The position numbers were made by a program, and so were the translations under genes. The notes beneath the pieces are model-generated. The model saw nothing but the letters and a program-made list of their open reading frames with translations. It made no database searches and was not told the origin of the DNA. A DNA stretch of 64,000 nt from Paratinospora sagittata (taxonomy: Eukaryota; Streptophyta; Magnoliopsida; Ranunculales; Menispermaceae): assembly GCA_035771175.1 (NCBI GenBank), contig CM069610.1, positions 24,704,501 through 24,768,500 of the forward strand, written 5' to 3'. This document shows positions 11,701-27,000 of the stretch, one piece after another. Positions within the stretch are counted from its first letter, which is position 1. Each line of letters begins with the position of its first letter.

Positions 11701-14700
11701 CATGTTCTCAATTGACAGATAGCAGGCTATAGCAGATCGATATACACAAACCCGAGAGCTCGAGTTTGACGGACTTTCCGATAGCGTGTTATCGAGGCCT
11801 ACATCGCGCTATTGCCCATTTTACTAAAAATGGAAAGATCACGGCAACAGCTTTATAGCGAAGTATCAAAGGGGATAGCGTGGTATAGACAATTTTTCAG
11901 AAAAACAAATGTTTTGTTATAGAACCCTATCAGCGTGCTGTCAACACTGATAGTGCGCTAGTGCCTTCAGGAAAATTTTGGCAAATTGCTGGATAGCCTT
12001 ATTTTTGTAAAATTAATATTTTGACACTCAAGAACCATTCCATTAACTCAAAACATATTGTTTAAGATTAAAAACTTTTAAATAATTCAAAACTCATTGA
12101 AATTATGATTAAAACCTTTCGGAAAACATTTTTTCAAAAATGAAATACTATATCGAAGTGATTTTGAAGACTTTACAGATTTCGGAGTTTTAGTGCTGAG
12201 ATTGATCGAGAGGTTACCCTACACACCAAAGAACAAACTAATGCCTTACTTAGGCATGCGATATGTCTTCGTTCTTTTAGCTTGATCTTTGTAGACTTCG
12301 AAAGCTATTGTTTAATGTGTTCTTGATGCAAGACAATTGATGTGTTCTTTTTTGTTGTGTTATCTTACCGAGACCACTTCATATATACTTAAGACTTAAA
12401 ACAATGGATAAAATGAAGGACTTGCTGATTAACGACGTTATCATCAAGACAGATTGCAATTTTGATTCTATTCGAAGCTTGTTTTGACAAATGCAAGAAT
12501 CAATACTTTCTTCTCTTGAAAAACTCTTTGGAAAACTCAATCTAACTTGCAAAAATCGTGTGTGTTGTATTTTTGGAAATCGGAGAATGAGTGGCTTATA
12601 AAATTAGAAGTTGCGGGTTAAAGGGCAAGAGAGTACAAAATGATTTGAATTCAAAACATTGTTTAATCTAAAGTTATTTTGGGCGTGCGAGACAATGGGA
12701 ATCATCTAGGTGTTAGTAGAGAATATTTCAATTAAGATAACCTGGAGAAATTGTATAAGGAATAGAAAAATTGAGCAAGCAGAAGTGCCCACATTTTTCT
12801 CGTTAGAAATATCAGATTTTTTTCTCAGACGTGGATAGCGTGCTATTAGGTTGTGTATCATGTTCTCAATTGACAGATAGCAGGCTATAGCAGATCGACA
12901 TCTACAAACCCGAGAGCTCGAGTTTTACGGACTTTTCGATAGCGTGTTATCGAGGCCTATATCGCGCTATTGCCCATTTTACAAAAAATGGAAAGATCAC
13001 AGCACCAGCTTTATAGCGAAGTATCAAAGGGGATAACGCGGTATAGACAATTTTTCAGAAAAACAAATGTCTTGTTATAGAACCCTATCAGCGTGCTATC
13101 AACACTGATAGTGCGCTAGTGCCTTCAGGAAAATTTTGGCAAATTGCCGGATAGCCTTATTTTTGTAAAATAAATATTTTGACACTCAAGAACCATTCCA
13201 TTAACTCAAAACATATTGTATAAGAGTAAAAACTTTTAAATAATTCAAAACTCATTGAAATTAGGATTAAAACCTTTCGGAAAACATTTTTTCAAAAATG
13301 AAATACTATATCGAAGTGATTTTGAAGACTTTGCAGGTTTCAGAGTTTTAGTGCTAAGATTGATCGAGAGGTTACCCTACACACCAAAGATCAAACTAAT
13401 GCCTTACTTAGGCATGAGATATGTCTTCGTTCTTTTAGCTTGATCTTTGTAGACTTCGAAAGCTATTGTTCGATGTGTTCTTGATGCAAGACAATTGATG
13501 TGTTCTTTTTTGTTGTGTTATCTTACCGAGACCACTTCATATACTTACAACTTAAAACAATGGATAGCCTCTGCAAATCTAAGCACAAAAGGGATAAAAT
13601 GAAGAACCTGCTGATCAACGACGTTATCATCAAGACAGATTGCAATTTTGATTCTATTCGAAGCTTGTTTTGACAAATGCAAGAATAAATACTTTCTTCT
13701 CTTGAAAAACTCATTGGAAAGCTCAATCTAACTTGCAAAAATCGTGTGTGTTGTATTTTTGGAAATCGGAGAATGAGTGTTTTATAAAATTAGAAGTTGC
13801 GGGTTAAAAGGCAAGAGAGTACAAAATGATTTGAATTCAAAACATTGTATAATCTAAAGCTGTTTTGGGCGTGCGAGACAATGGGAATCATCTAGGTGTT
13901 AGTAGAGAATATTTCAATTAAGATAACCTGGAGAAATTGTATAAGGAATAGAAAAATCGAGCAAGCAGAAGTGCCCACATTTTTCTCGTTAGAAATATCA
14001 GATTTTTTTCTCAGACGTGGATAGCGTGCTATTGAGTTGTCTATCATGTTCTCAATTGACAGATAGCAGGCTATAGCAGATCTATATACACAAACCTGAG
14101 AGCTCGTGTTTTACAGACTTTCCTATAGCGCGTTATCGAGGCCCCTATCGCGCTATTGCCCGTTTTACTAAAAATGGAAAGATCACGGCATCAGCTTTAT
14201 AGCGAAGTATCAAAGGGGATAGCGTGGTATAGACAATTTTTCAGAAAAACATATGTTTTGTTATAGAACCCTATCAGCGTGCTATCAACACTGATAGTGC
14301 GCTAGTGCCTTCAGGAAAATTTTGGCAAATTGCTGGATAGCCTTATTTTTGTAAAATTAATATTTTGACACTCAAGAACCATTCCATTAACTCAAAACAT
14401 ATTGTATAAGATTAAAAACTTTTAAATAATTCAAAACTCATTGAAATTATGATTCAAACCTTTCGGAAAATATTTTTTCAAAAATGAAATACTATATCGA
14501 AGTGATTTTGAAGACTTTGCAGATTTCAGAGTTTTAGTGCCGAGATTGATCGAGAGGTTACCCTACACACCAAAGAACAAACTAATGCCTTACTTAGGCA
14601 TGCGATATGTCTTCGTTCTTTTAGCTTGATCTTTGTAGACTTTGAAAGCTATTGTTCGATGTGTTCTTGATGCAAGACAATATATGTGTTCTTTTTTGTT

Positions 14701-15048
14701 GTGTTATCTTACCGAGACCACTTCATATACTTACAACTTCAAACAATGGATAGCCTCTGCAAATCTAAGCACAAAAGGGATAAAATGAAGAACTTGCTGA
14801 TCAACGACGTTATTATCAAGACAGATTGCCATTTTGATTCTATTCGAAGCTTGTTTTGACAAATGCAAGAATCAATACTTTCTTCTCTTGAAAAACTCTT
14901 TGGAAAGCTCAATCTAACTTGCAAAAATCGTGTGTGTTGTATTTTTGAAAATCAGAGAATGAGTGGTTTATAAATTTAGAAGTTGCGGGTTAAAGGGCAA
15001 GAGAGTACAAAATGATTTGAATTCAAAACATTGTTTAATCTAAAGTTG
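8765..15048. repeat. Heterogeneous satellite stretch without clear higher-order period
   Basis: This covers five to six monomers between the two large duplications. I see no long-range near-identity inside it. Two consecutive short monomers (phase marks 11209 and 12367) lack the 30-bp segment that begins AGCCTCTGC in full-length copies. Several monomers here carry an extra A in the A-run after TTTTTTC (near 10980, 12137, 13296 and 14481), shared with 15.6-18.0 kb, which suggests common descent of those copies. Confidence 0.75.
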
Positions 15049-18000
15049 TTTTGGGCGTGCGAGACAATGGGAATCATCTAGGTGTTAGTAGAGAATATTT
15101 CAATTAAGATAACCTGGAGAAATTGTATAAGGAATAGAAAAATCGAGCAAGCAGAAGTGCCCACATTTTTCTCGTTAGAAATATCAGATTTTTTTCTCAG
15201 ACGTGGATAGTGTGCTATTGGGTTGTGTATCATGTTCTCAATTGAGAGATAGCAGGCTATAACAGATCTATATACACAAACCTGAGAGCTCGAGTTTTAC
15301 AGACTTTCTGATAGCGTGTTATCGAGGCCTATATCGCGCTATTGCCCATTTTACTAACAATGGAAAGATCACGGCAACAACTTTATAGCGAAGTATCAAA
15401 GGGGATAGCGCGGTATAGACAATTTTTCAGAAAAACAAATGTTTTGTTATAGAACCCTATCAGTGTGCTATCAACACTGATAGTGCGCTAGTGCCTTCAG
15501 GAAAATTTTGGCAAATTGCTGGATAGCCATATTTTTGTTAAATTAATATTTTGACACTCAAGAACCATTCCATTAACTCAAAACATATTGTATAAGATTA
15601 AAAACTTTTAAATAATTCAAAACTCATTGAAATTATGAATAAAACCTTTCGAAAAACATTTTTTCAAAAATGAAATACTATATCGAAGTGATTTTGAAGA
15701 CTTTGCAGATTTCAGAGTTTTAGTGCTGAGATTGATCGAGAGGTTACCCTACACACCAAAGAACAAACTAATGCCTTACTTAGGCATGCGATATGTCTTC
15801 GTTCTTTTAGCTTGATCTTTGTAGACTTTGAAAGCTATTGTTCGATGTGTTCTTGATGCAAGACAATATATGTGTTCTTTTTTGTTGTGTTATCTTACCG
15901 AGACCACTTCATATACTTACAACTTCAAACAATGGATAGCCTCTGCAAATCTAAGCACAAAAGGGATAAAATGAAGAACTTGCTGATCAACGACGTTATC
16001 ATCAAGACAGATTGCAATTTTGATTCTATTCGAAGCTTGTTTTGACAAATGCAAGAATCAATACTTTCTTATCTTGAAAAACTCTTTGGAAAGCTCAATC
16101 TAACTTGCAAAAATCGTGTGTGTTGTATTTTTGAAAATCAGAGAATGAGAGGTTTATAAAATTAGAAGGTGCGGGTTAAAGGGCAAGAGAGTACAAAATG
16201 ATTTGAATTCAAAACATTGTATAATCTAAAGTTGTTTTGGGCGTGCGAGACAATGGGAATCATCTAGGTGTTAGTAGAGAATATTTCAATTAAGATAACC
16301 TGGAGAAATTGTATAAGGAATAGAAAAATCGAGCAAGCAGAAGTGCCCACATTTTTCTCGTTAGAAATATCAGATTTTTTTCTCAGACGTGGATAGCGTG
16401 CTATTGGGTTGTGTATCATGTTCTCAGTTGACAGATAGCAGGCTATAGCAGATCGATATACACAAACCCGAGAGCTCGAGTTTTACGGACTTTCCGATAG
16501 CGTGTTATCGAGGCCTATAGCGCGCTATTGCCCATTTTACTAAAAATGAAAAGATCACGGCAACTGCTTTATAGCGAAGTATCAAAGGGGATAGCGCGGT
16601 ATAGACAATTTTGCAGGAAAACAAATGTTTTGTTATAGAACCCTATCAGCGTGCTATCAACACTGATAGCGCGCTATTGCCTTCAGGAAAATTTTGGCAA
16701 ATTGCTGGATAGCCTTATTTTTGTAAAATTAATATTTTGACACTCAAGAACCATTCCATTAACTCAAAACATATTGTATAAGATCAAAAACTTTTAAATA
16801 ATTCAAAACTCATTGAAATTATGATTAAAACCTTTCGGAAAATATTTTTTCAAAAATGAAATACTATATCGAAGTGATTTTGAAGACTTTGCAGATTTCA
16901 GAGTTTTAGTGCTGAGATTGATCGAGAGGTTACCCTACACACCAAAGAACAAACTAATGCCGTACTTAGGCATGCGATATGTCTTCGTTCTTTTAGCTTG
17001 ATCTTTGTAGACTTCGAAAGCTATTGTTTAATGTGTTCTTGATGCAAGACAATTGATGTGTTCTTTTTTGTTGTGTTATCTTACCGAGACCACTTCATAT
17101 ATACTTACGACTTAAAACAATGGATAAAATGAAGGACTTGCTGATCAACGACGTTATCATCAAGACAGATTGCAATTTTGATTCTATTCGAAGCTTGTTT
17201 TGACAAATGCAAGAATCAATACTTTCTTCTCTGGAAAAACTCTTTGGAAAGCTCAATCTAACTTGCAAAAATCGTGTGTGTTGTATTTTTGGAAATCGGA
17301 GAATGAGTGGTTTATAAAATTAGAAGTTGCGGGTTAAAGGGCAAGAGAGTACAAAATGATTTGAATTCAAAACATTGTTTAATCTAAAGTTATTTTGGGC
17401 GTGCGAGACAATGGGAATCATCTAGGTGTTAGTAGAGAATATTTCAATTAAGATAACCTGGAGAAATTGTATAAGGAATAGAAAAATCGAGCAAGCAGAA
17501 GTGCCCACATTTTTCTCGTTAGAAATATCAGATTTTTTTCTCAGACATGGATAGCGCGCTATTAGGTTGTGTATCATGTTCTCAATTGACAGATAGCAGG
17601 CTATAGCAGATCGATATCTAATAACCCGAGAGCTCGAGTTTTACGGACTTTCCGATAGCGTGTTATCGAGGCCTATAGCGCGCTATTGCCCATTTTACAA
17701 ACAATGGAAAGATCACAGCACCAGCTTTATAGCGAAGTATCAAAGGGGATAGCGCGGTATAGACAATTTTTCAGAAAAACAAATGTCTTGTTATAGAACC
17801 CTATCAGCGTGCTATCAACACTGATAGTGCGCTAGTGCCTTCAGGAAAATTTTGGCAAATTGCCGGATAGCCTTATTTTTGTAAAATTAATATTTTGACA
17901 CTCAAGAACCATTCCATTAACTCAAAACATATTGTATAAGATTAAAAACTTTTAAATAAAATCAAAACTCATTGAAATTATGATTAAAACCTTTCAGAAA

Positions 18001-21000
18001 ACATTTTTTCAAAAATGAAATACTATATCGAAGTAATTTTGAAGACTTTGCAGGTTTCTGAGTTTTAGTGCTGAGATTGATCGAGAGGTTACCCTACACA
18101 CCAAAGATCAAACTAATGCCTTACTTAGGCATGAGATATGTCTTCGTTCTTTTAGCTTGATCTTTGTAGACTTCGAAAGCTATTGTTCGATGTGTTCTTG
18201 ATGCAAGACAATTGATGTGTTCTTTTTTGTTGTGTTATCTTACCGAGACCACTTCATATACTTACAACTTAAAACAGTGGATAGCCTCTGCAAATCTAAG
18301 CACAAAAGGGATAAAATGAAGAACCTGCTGATCAACGACGTTTTCATCAAGACAGATTGCAATTTTGATTCTATTCGAAGCTTGTTTTGACAAATGCAAG
18401 AATCAATACTTTCTTCTCTTGAAAAACTCATTGGAAAGCTCAATCTAACTTGCAAAAATCGTGTGTGTTGTATTTTTGAAAATCAGAGAATGAGTGGTTT
18501 ATAAAATTAGAAGTTGCGGGTTAAAGGGCAAGAGAGTACAAAATGATTTGAATTTAAAACATTGTTTAATCTAAAGTTGTTTTGGGCGTGCGAGACAATG
18601 GGAATCATCTAGGTGTTAGTAGAGAATATTTCAATTAAGATAACTTGGAGAAATTGTATAAGGAATAGAAAAATCGAGCAAGCAGAAGTGCCCACATTTT
18701 TCTCGTTAGAAATATCAGATTTTTTTCTCAGACGTGGATAGCGTGCTATTGGGTTGTGTATCATGTTCTCAATTGAGAGATAGCAGGCTATAGCAGATCT
18801 ATATACACATACCCGAGAGCTCGAGTTTTACGGACTTTCTGATAGCGTGTTATCGAGGCCTATATCGCGCTATTGCCCATTTTACTAAAAATGGAAAGAT
18901 CACGGCACCAGCTTTATAGCGAAGTATCAAAGGGGATAGCGCGGTATAAACAATTTTTCAGAAAAACAAATGTTTTGTTATAGAACCCTATCAGCGTGCT
19001 GTCAACACTGATAGTGCGCTAGTGCCTTGAGGAAAATTTTGGCAAATTGCTGGATAGCCTTATTTTTGTAAAATTAATATTTTGACACTCAAGAACCATT
19101 CCATTAACTCAAAACATATTGTATAAGATTAAAAACTTTTAAATAATTCAAAACTCATTGAAATTATGATTAAAACCTTTCGGAAAACATTTTTTCAAAA
19201 TGAAATACTAATCGAAGTGATTTTTAAGACTTTGCAGATTTCAGAGTTTTAGTTCTGAGATTGATCGAGAGGTTACCCTACACACCAAAGATCAAACTAA
19301 TGCCTTACTTAGGCATGAGATATGTCTTCGTTCTTTTAGCTTGATCTTTGTAGACTTCGAAAGCTATTGTTCGATGTGATCTTGATGCAAGACAATTGAT
19401 GCGTTCTTTTTTGTTGTGTTATCTTACCGAGACCACTTCATATACTTACAACTTAAAACAATGGATAGCCTCTGCAAATCTAAGCACAAAAGGGATAAAA
19501 TGAAGAACCTGCTGATCAACGACGTTATCATCAAGACAGATTGCAATTTTGATTCTATTCGAAGCTTGTTTTGACAAATGCAAGAATCAATACTTTCTTC
19601 TCTTGAAAAACTCTTTGGAAAGCTCAATCTAACTTGCAAAAATCGTGTGTGTTGTATTTTTGGAAATCGGAGAATGAGTGTTTTATAAAATTAGAAGTTG
19701 CGGGTTAAAGGGCAAGAGAGTACAAAATGATTTGAATTCAAAACATTGTATAATCTAAAGTTGTTTTGGGCGTGCAAGACAATGGGAATCATCTAAGTGT
19801 TAGTAGAGAATATTTCAATTAAGATAACCTGGAGAAACTGTATAAGGAATAGAAAAATCGAGCAAGCAGAAGTGCCCACATTTTTCTCGTTAGAAATATC
19901 AGGTTTTTTTCTCAGACGTGGATAGCGTGCTATTGGGTTGTGTGTCATGTTCTCAATTTGACAAATAGCAGGCTATAGCAAATCAATATATACACAAACC
20001 CGAGAGCTCGAGTTTTACGGACTTTCCGATAGCGTGTTATCGAGCCCTATAGCGCGCTATTGCCCATTTTACTAAAAATGAAAAGATCACGACAACTGCT
20101 TTATAGCGAAGTATCAAAGGGGATAGCGCGGTATAGACAATTTTTCAGAAAAACAAATGTTTTGTTATAGAACCCTATCAGCGTGCTATCAACACTGATG
20201 GTGCGCTAGTGCCTTAAGGAAAATTTTGGCAAATTGCTGGATAGCCTTCTTTTGTAAACTTAATATTTTGACACTCAAGAACCATTCCATTAACTCAAAA
20301 CATATTGTATAAGATTAAAAACTTTTAAATAATTCAAAACTCATTGAAATTATGATTAAAACCTTTCGGAAAACATTTTTCAAAATGAAATACTATATTG
20401 AAGTGATTTTGAAGACTTTGCAGATTTCAGAGTTTTAGTGCTGAGATTGATCGAGAGGTTACCCTACACACCAAAGATCAAACTAATGCCTTACTTAGGC
20501 ATGAGATATGTCTTCGTTCTTTTAGCTTGATCTTTGTAGACTTCGAAAGCTATTGTTCGATGTGATCTTGATGCAAGACAATTGATGCGTTCTTTTTTGT
20601 TGTGTTATCTTACCGAGACCACTTCATATACTTACAACTTAAAACAATGGATAGCCTCTGCAAATCTAAGCACAAAAGGGATAAAATGAAGAACCTGCTG
20701 ATCAACGACGTTATCATCAAGATAGATTGCAATTTTGATTCTATTCGGAACTTGTTTTGACAAATGCAAGAACCAATACTTTCTTCTCTTGAAAAACTCT
20801 TTGGAAAGCTCAATCTAACTTGCAAAAATCGTGTGTGTTGTATTTTTGAAAATCAGAGAATGAGTGGTTTATAAAATTAGAAGTTGCGGGTTAAAGGGCA
20901 AGAGAGTACAAAATGATTTGAATTCAAAACATTGTTTAATCTAAAGTTGTTTTGGGCGTGCGAGACAATGGGAATCATCAAGGTGTTAGTAGAGAATATT

Positions 21001-24000
21001 TCAATTAAGATAACCAAGAGAAATTGTATAAGGAATAGAAAAATCGAGCAAGCAGAAGTGCCCACATTTTTCTCGTTAGAAATATCAGATTTTTTTCTCA
21101 GACGTGGATAGCGTGCTATTGGGTTGTGTATCATGTTCTCAATTGATAGATAGCAGGCTATAGCAGATCGATATACACAAACCCGAGAGCTCGAGTTTTA
21201 CGGACTTTCCGATAGCGTGTTATCGAGGCCTATATCGCGCTATTGCCCATTTTACTAAAAATGGAAAGATCACGGCACCAGCTTTATAGTGAAGTATCAC
21301 AGGGGATAGCGCGGTATAGACAATTTTTCAGAAAAACAAACGTTTTGTTATAGAACCCTATCAGCGTGCTATCAACACTGAGAGTGCGCTAGTGCCTTCA
21401 GCAAAATTTTGGCAAATTGCTGGATAGCCTTATTTTTGTAAAATTAATATTTTGACACTCAAGAACCGTTCCATTAACTCAAAACATATTGTATAAGATT
21501 AAAAACTTTTAAATAATTCAAAACTCATTGAAATTATGATTAAAACCTTTCGGAAAACATTTTTTTCAAAATGAAATACTATATCGAAGTGATTTTGAAG
21601 ACTTTGCAGATTTCAGAGTTTTAGTGCCGAGATTGATGGAGAGGTTACCCAACACACCAACGATCAAACTAATGCCTTACTTAGGCATGAGATATGTCTT
21701 CGTTCTTTTAGCTTAATCTTTGTAGACTTCGACAGCAATTGTTCGATGTGTTCTTGATGCAAGACAATTGATGTGTTCTTTTTTGTTGTGTTATCTTACC
21801 GAGACCACTTCATATATACTTACAACTTAAAACAATGGATAGCCTCTGCAAATCTAAGCACAAAAGGGATAAAATGAAGAACCTCCTGATCAACGACGTT
21901 ATCATCAAGATAGATTGCAATTTTGATTCTATTCGAAGCTTGTTTTGACAAATGCAAGAATCAATACTTTCTTCTCTTGAAAAACTCTTTGGAAAGCTCA
22001 ATCTAACTTGCAAAAATCGTGTGTGTTGTATTTTTGGAAATCGGAGAATGAGTGTTTTATAAAATTAGAAGTTGCGGGTTAAAGGGCAAGAGAGTACATA
22101 ATGATTTGAATTCAAAACATTGTATAATCTAAAGTTATTTTGGGCGTGCGAGACAATGGGAATCATCTAGGTGTTAGTAGAGAATATTTCAATTAAGATA
22201 ACCTGGAGAAATTGTATAAGGAATAGAAAAATCGAGCAAGCAGAAGTGCCCACATTTTTCTCGTTAGAAATATCAGATTTTTTTCTCAGACGTGGATAGT
22301 GTGCTATTGGGTTGTGTATCATGTTCTCAATTGAGAGATAGCAGGCTATAACAGATCTATATACACAAACCCGAGAGCTCGAGTTTTACAGACTTTCTGA
22401 TAGCGTGTTATCGAGGCCTATATCGCGCTATTGCCCATTTTACTAACAATGGAAAGATCACGGCAACAACTTTATAGCGAAGTATCAAAGGGGATAGCGC
22501 GGTATAGACAATTTTTCAGAAAAACAAATGTTTTGTTATAGAACCCTATCAGTGTGCTATCAACACTGATAGTGCGCTAGTGCCTTCAGGAAAATTTTGG
22601 CAAATTGCTGGATAGCCATATTTTTGTTAAATTAATATTTTGACACTCAAGAACCATTCCATTAACTCAAAACATATTGTATAAGATTAAAAACTTTTAA
22701 ATAATTCAAAACTCATTGAAATTATGAATAAAACCTTTCGAAAAACATTTTTTCAAAAATGAAATACTATATCGAAGTGATTTTGAAGACTTTGCAGATT
22801 TCAGAGTTTTAGTGCTGAGATTGATCGAGAGGTTACCCTACACACCAAAGAACAAACTAATGCCTTACTTAGGCATGCGATATGTCTTCGTTCTTTTAGC
22901 TTGATCTTTGTAGACTTTGAAAGCTATTGTTCGATGTGTTCTTGATGCAAGACAATATATGTGTTCTTTTTTGTTGTGTTATCTTACCGAGACCACTTCA
23001 TATACTTACAACTTCAAACAATGGATAGCCTCTGCAAATCTAAGCACAAAAGGGATAAAATGAAGAACTTGCTGATCAACGACGTTATCATCAAGACAGA
23101 TTGCAATTTTGATTCTATTCGAAGCTTGTTTTGACAAATGCAAGAATCAATACTTTCTTATCTTGAAAAACTCTTTGGAAAGCTCAATCTAACTTGCAAA
23201 AATCGTGTGTGTTGTATTTTTGAAAATCAGAGAATGAGAGGTTTATAAAATTAGAAGGTGCGGGTTAAAGGGCAAGAGAGTACAAAATGATTTGAATTCA
23301 AAACATTGTATAATCTAAAGTTGTTTTGGGCGTGCGAGACAATGGGAATCATCTAGGTGTTAGTAGAGAATATTTCAATTAAGATAACCTGGAGAAATTG
23401 TATAAGGAATAGAAAAATCGAGCAAGCAGAAGTGCCCACATTTTTCTCGTTAGAAATATCAGATTTTTTTCTCAGACGTGGATAGCGTGCTATTGGGTTG
23501 TGTATCATGTTCTCAGTTGACAGATAGCAGGCTATAGCAGATCGATATACACAAACCCGAGAGCTCGAGTTTTACGGACTTTCCGATAGCGTGTTATCGA
23601 GGCCTATAGCGCGCTATTGCCCATTTTACTAAAAATGAAAAGATCACGGCAACTGCTTTATAGCGAAGTATCAAAGGGGATAGCGCGGTATAGACAATTT
23701 TGCAGGAAAACAAATGTTTTGTTATAGAACCCTATCAGCGTGCTATCAACACTGATAGCGCGCTATTGCCTTCAGGAAAATTTTGGCAAATTGCTGGATA
23801 GCCTTATTTTTGTAAAATTAATATTTTGACACTCAAGAACCATTCCATTAACTCAAAACATATTGTATAAGATCAAAAACTTTTAAATAATTCAAAACTC
23901 ATTGAAATTATGATTAAAACCTTTCGGAAAATATTTTTTCAAAAATGAAATACTATATCGAAGTGATTTTGAAGACTTTGCAGATTTCAGAGTTTTAGTG

Positions 24001-27000
24001 CTGAGATTGATCGAGAGGTTACCCTACACACCAAAGAACAAACTAATGCCGTACTTAGGCATGCGATATGTCTTCGTTCTTTTAGCTTGATCTTTGTAGA
24101 CTTCGAAAGCTATTGTTTAATGTGTTCTTGATGCAAGACAATTGATGTGTTCTTTTTTGTTGTGTTATCTTACCGAGACCACTTCATATATACTTACGAC
24201 TTAAAACAATGGATAAAATGAAGGACTTGCTGATCAACGACGTTATCATCAAGACAGATTGCAATTTTGATTCTATTCGAAGCTTGTTTTGACAAATGCA
24301 AGAATCAATACTTTCTTCTCTGGAAAAACTCTTTGGAAAGCTCAATCTAACTTGCAAAAATCGTGTGTGTTGTATTTTTGGAAATCGGAGAATGAGTGGT
24401 TTATAAAATTAGAAGTTGCGGGTTAAAGGGCAAGAGAGTACAAAATGATTTGAATTCAAAACATTGTTTAATCTAAAGTTATTTTGGGCGTGCGAGACAA
24501 TGGGAATCATCTAGGTGTTAGTAGAGAATATTTCAATTAAGATAACCTGGAGAAATTGTATAAGGAATAGAAAAATCGAGCAAGCAGAAGTGCCCACATT
24601 TTTCTCGTTAGAAATATCAGATTTTTTTCTCAGACATGGATAGCGCGCTATTAGGTTGTGTATCATGTTCTCAATTGACAGATAGCAGGCTATAGCAGAT
24701 CGATATCTAATAACCCGAGAGCTCGAGTTTTACGGACTTTCCGATAGCGTGTTATCGAGGCCTATAGCGCGCTATTGCCCATTTTACAAACAATGGAAAG
24801 ATCACAGCACCAGCTTTATAGCGAAGTATCAAAGGGGATAGCGCGGTATAGACAATTTTTCAGAAAAACAAATGTCTTGTTATAGAACCCTATCAGCGTG
24901 CTATCAACACTGATAGTGCGCTAGTGCCTTCAGGAAAATTTTGGCAAATTGCCGGATAGCCTTATTTTTGTAAAATTAATATTTTGACACTCAAGAACCA
25001 TTCCATTAACTCAAAACATATTGTATAAGATTAAAAACTTTTAAATAAAATCAAAACTCATTGAAATTATGATTAAAACCTTTCAGAAAACATTTTTTCA
25101 AAAATGAAATACTATATCGAAGTAATTTTGAAGACTTTGCAGGTTTCTGAGTTTTAGTGCTGAGATTGATCGAGAGGTTACCCTACACACCAAAGATCAA
25201 ACTAATGCCTTACTTAGGCATGAGATATGTCTTCGTTCTTTTAGCTTGATCTTTGTAGACTTCGAAAGCTATTGTTCGATGTGTTCTTGATGCAAGACAA
25301 TTGATGTGTTCTTTTTTGTTGTGTTATCTTACCGAGACCACTTCATATACTTACAACTTAAAACAGTGGATAGCCTCTGCAAATCTAAGCACAAAAGGGA
25401 TAAAATGAAGAACCTGCTGATCAACGACGTTTTCATCAAGACAGATTGCAATTTTGATTCTATTCGAAGCTTGTTTTGACAAATGCAAGAATCAATACTT
25501 TCTTCTCTTGAAAAACTCATTGGAAAGCTCAATCTAACTTGCAAAAATCGTGTGTGTTGTATTTTTGAAAATCAGAGAATGAGTGGTTTATAAAATTAGA
25601 AGTTGCGGGTTAAAGGGCAAGAGAGTACAAAATGATTTGAATTTAAAACATTGTTTAATCTAAAGTTGTTTTGGGCGTGCGAGACAATGGGAATCATCTA
25701 GGTGTTAGTAGAGAATATTTCAATTAAGATAACTTGGAGAAATTGTATAAGGAATAGAAAAATCGAGCAAGCAGAAGTGCCCACATTTTTCTCGTTAGAA
25801 ATATCAGATTTTTTTCTCAGACGTGGATAGCGTGCTATTGGGTTGTGTATCATGTTCTCAATTGAGAGATAGCAGGCTATAGCAGATCTATATACACATA
25901 CCCGAGAGCTCGAGTTTTACGGACTTTCTGATAGCGTGTTATCGAGGCCTATATCGCGCTATTGCCCATTTTACTAAAAATGGAAAGATCACGGCACCAG
26001 CTTTATAGCGAAGTATCAAAGGGGATAGCGCGGTATAAACAATTTTTCAGAAAAACAAATGTTTTGTTATAGAACCCTATCAGCGTGCTGTCAACACTGA
26101 TAGTGCGCTAGTGCCTTGAGGAAAATTTTGGCAAATTGCTGGATAGCCTTATTTTTGTAAAATTAATATTTTGACACTCAAGAACCATTCCATTAACTCA
26201 AAACATATTGTATAAGATTAAAAACTTTTAAATAATTCAAAACTCATTGAAATTATGATTAAAACCTTTCGGAAAACATTTTTTCAAAATGAAATACTAA
26301 TCGAAGTGATTTTTAAGACTTTGCAGATTTCAGAGTTTTAGTTCTGAGATTGATCGAGAGGTTACCCTACACACCAAAGATCAAACTAATGCCTTACTTA
26401 GGCATGAGATATGTCTTCGTTCTTTTAGCTTGATCTTTGTAGACTTCGAAAGCTATTGTTCGATGTGATCTTGATGCAAGACAATTGATGCGTTCTTTTT
26501 TGTTGTGTTATCTTACCGAGACCACTTCATATACTTACAACTTAAAACAATGGATAGCCTCTGCAAATCTAAGCACAAAAGGGATAAAATGAAGAACCTG
26601 CTGATCAACGACGTTATCATCAAGACAGATTGCAATTTTGATTCTATTCGAAGCTTGTTTTGACAAATGCAAGAATCAATACTTTCTTCTCTTGAAAAAC
26701 TCTTTGGAAAGCTCAATCTAACTTGCAAAAATCGTGTGTGTTGTATTTTTGGAAATCGGAGAATGAGTGTTTTATAAAATTAGAAGTTGCGGGTTAAAGG
26801 GCAAGAGAGTACAAAATGATTTGAATTCAAAACATTGTATAATCTAAAGTTGTTTTGGGCGTGCAAGACAATGGGAATCATCTAAGTGTTAGTAGAGAAT
26901 ATTTCAATTAAGATAACCTGGAGAAACTGTATAAGGAATAGAAAAATCGAGCAAGCAGAAGTGCCCACATTTTTCTCGTTAGAAATATCAGGTTTTTTTC

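Noticed and set aside
20877..21134. Minus-strand 85-codon open frame, also at 27966, 33895 and 49200
   Set aside because: It is open only in copies where single substitutions remove stops. It overlaps the dyad-motif region and shows no family signature, so it is chance reading of satellite DNA.
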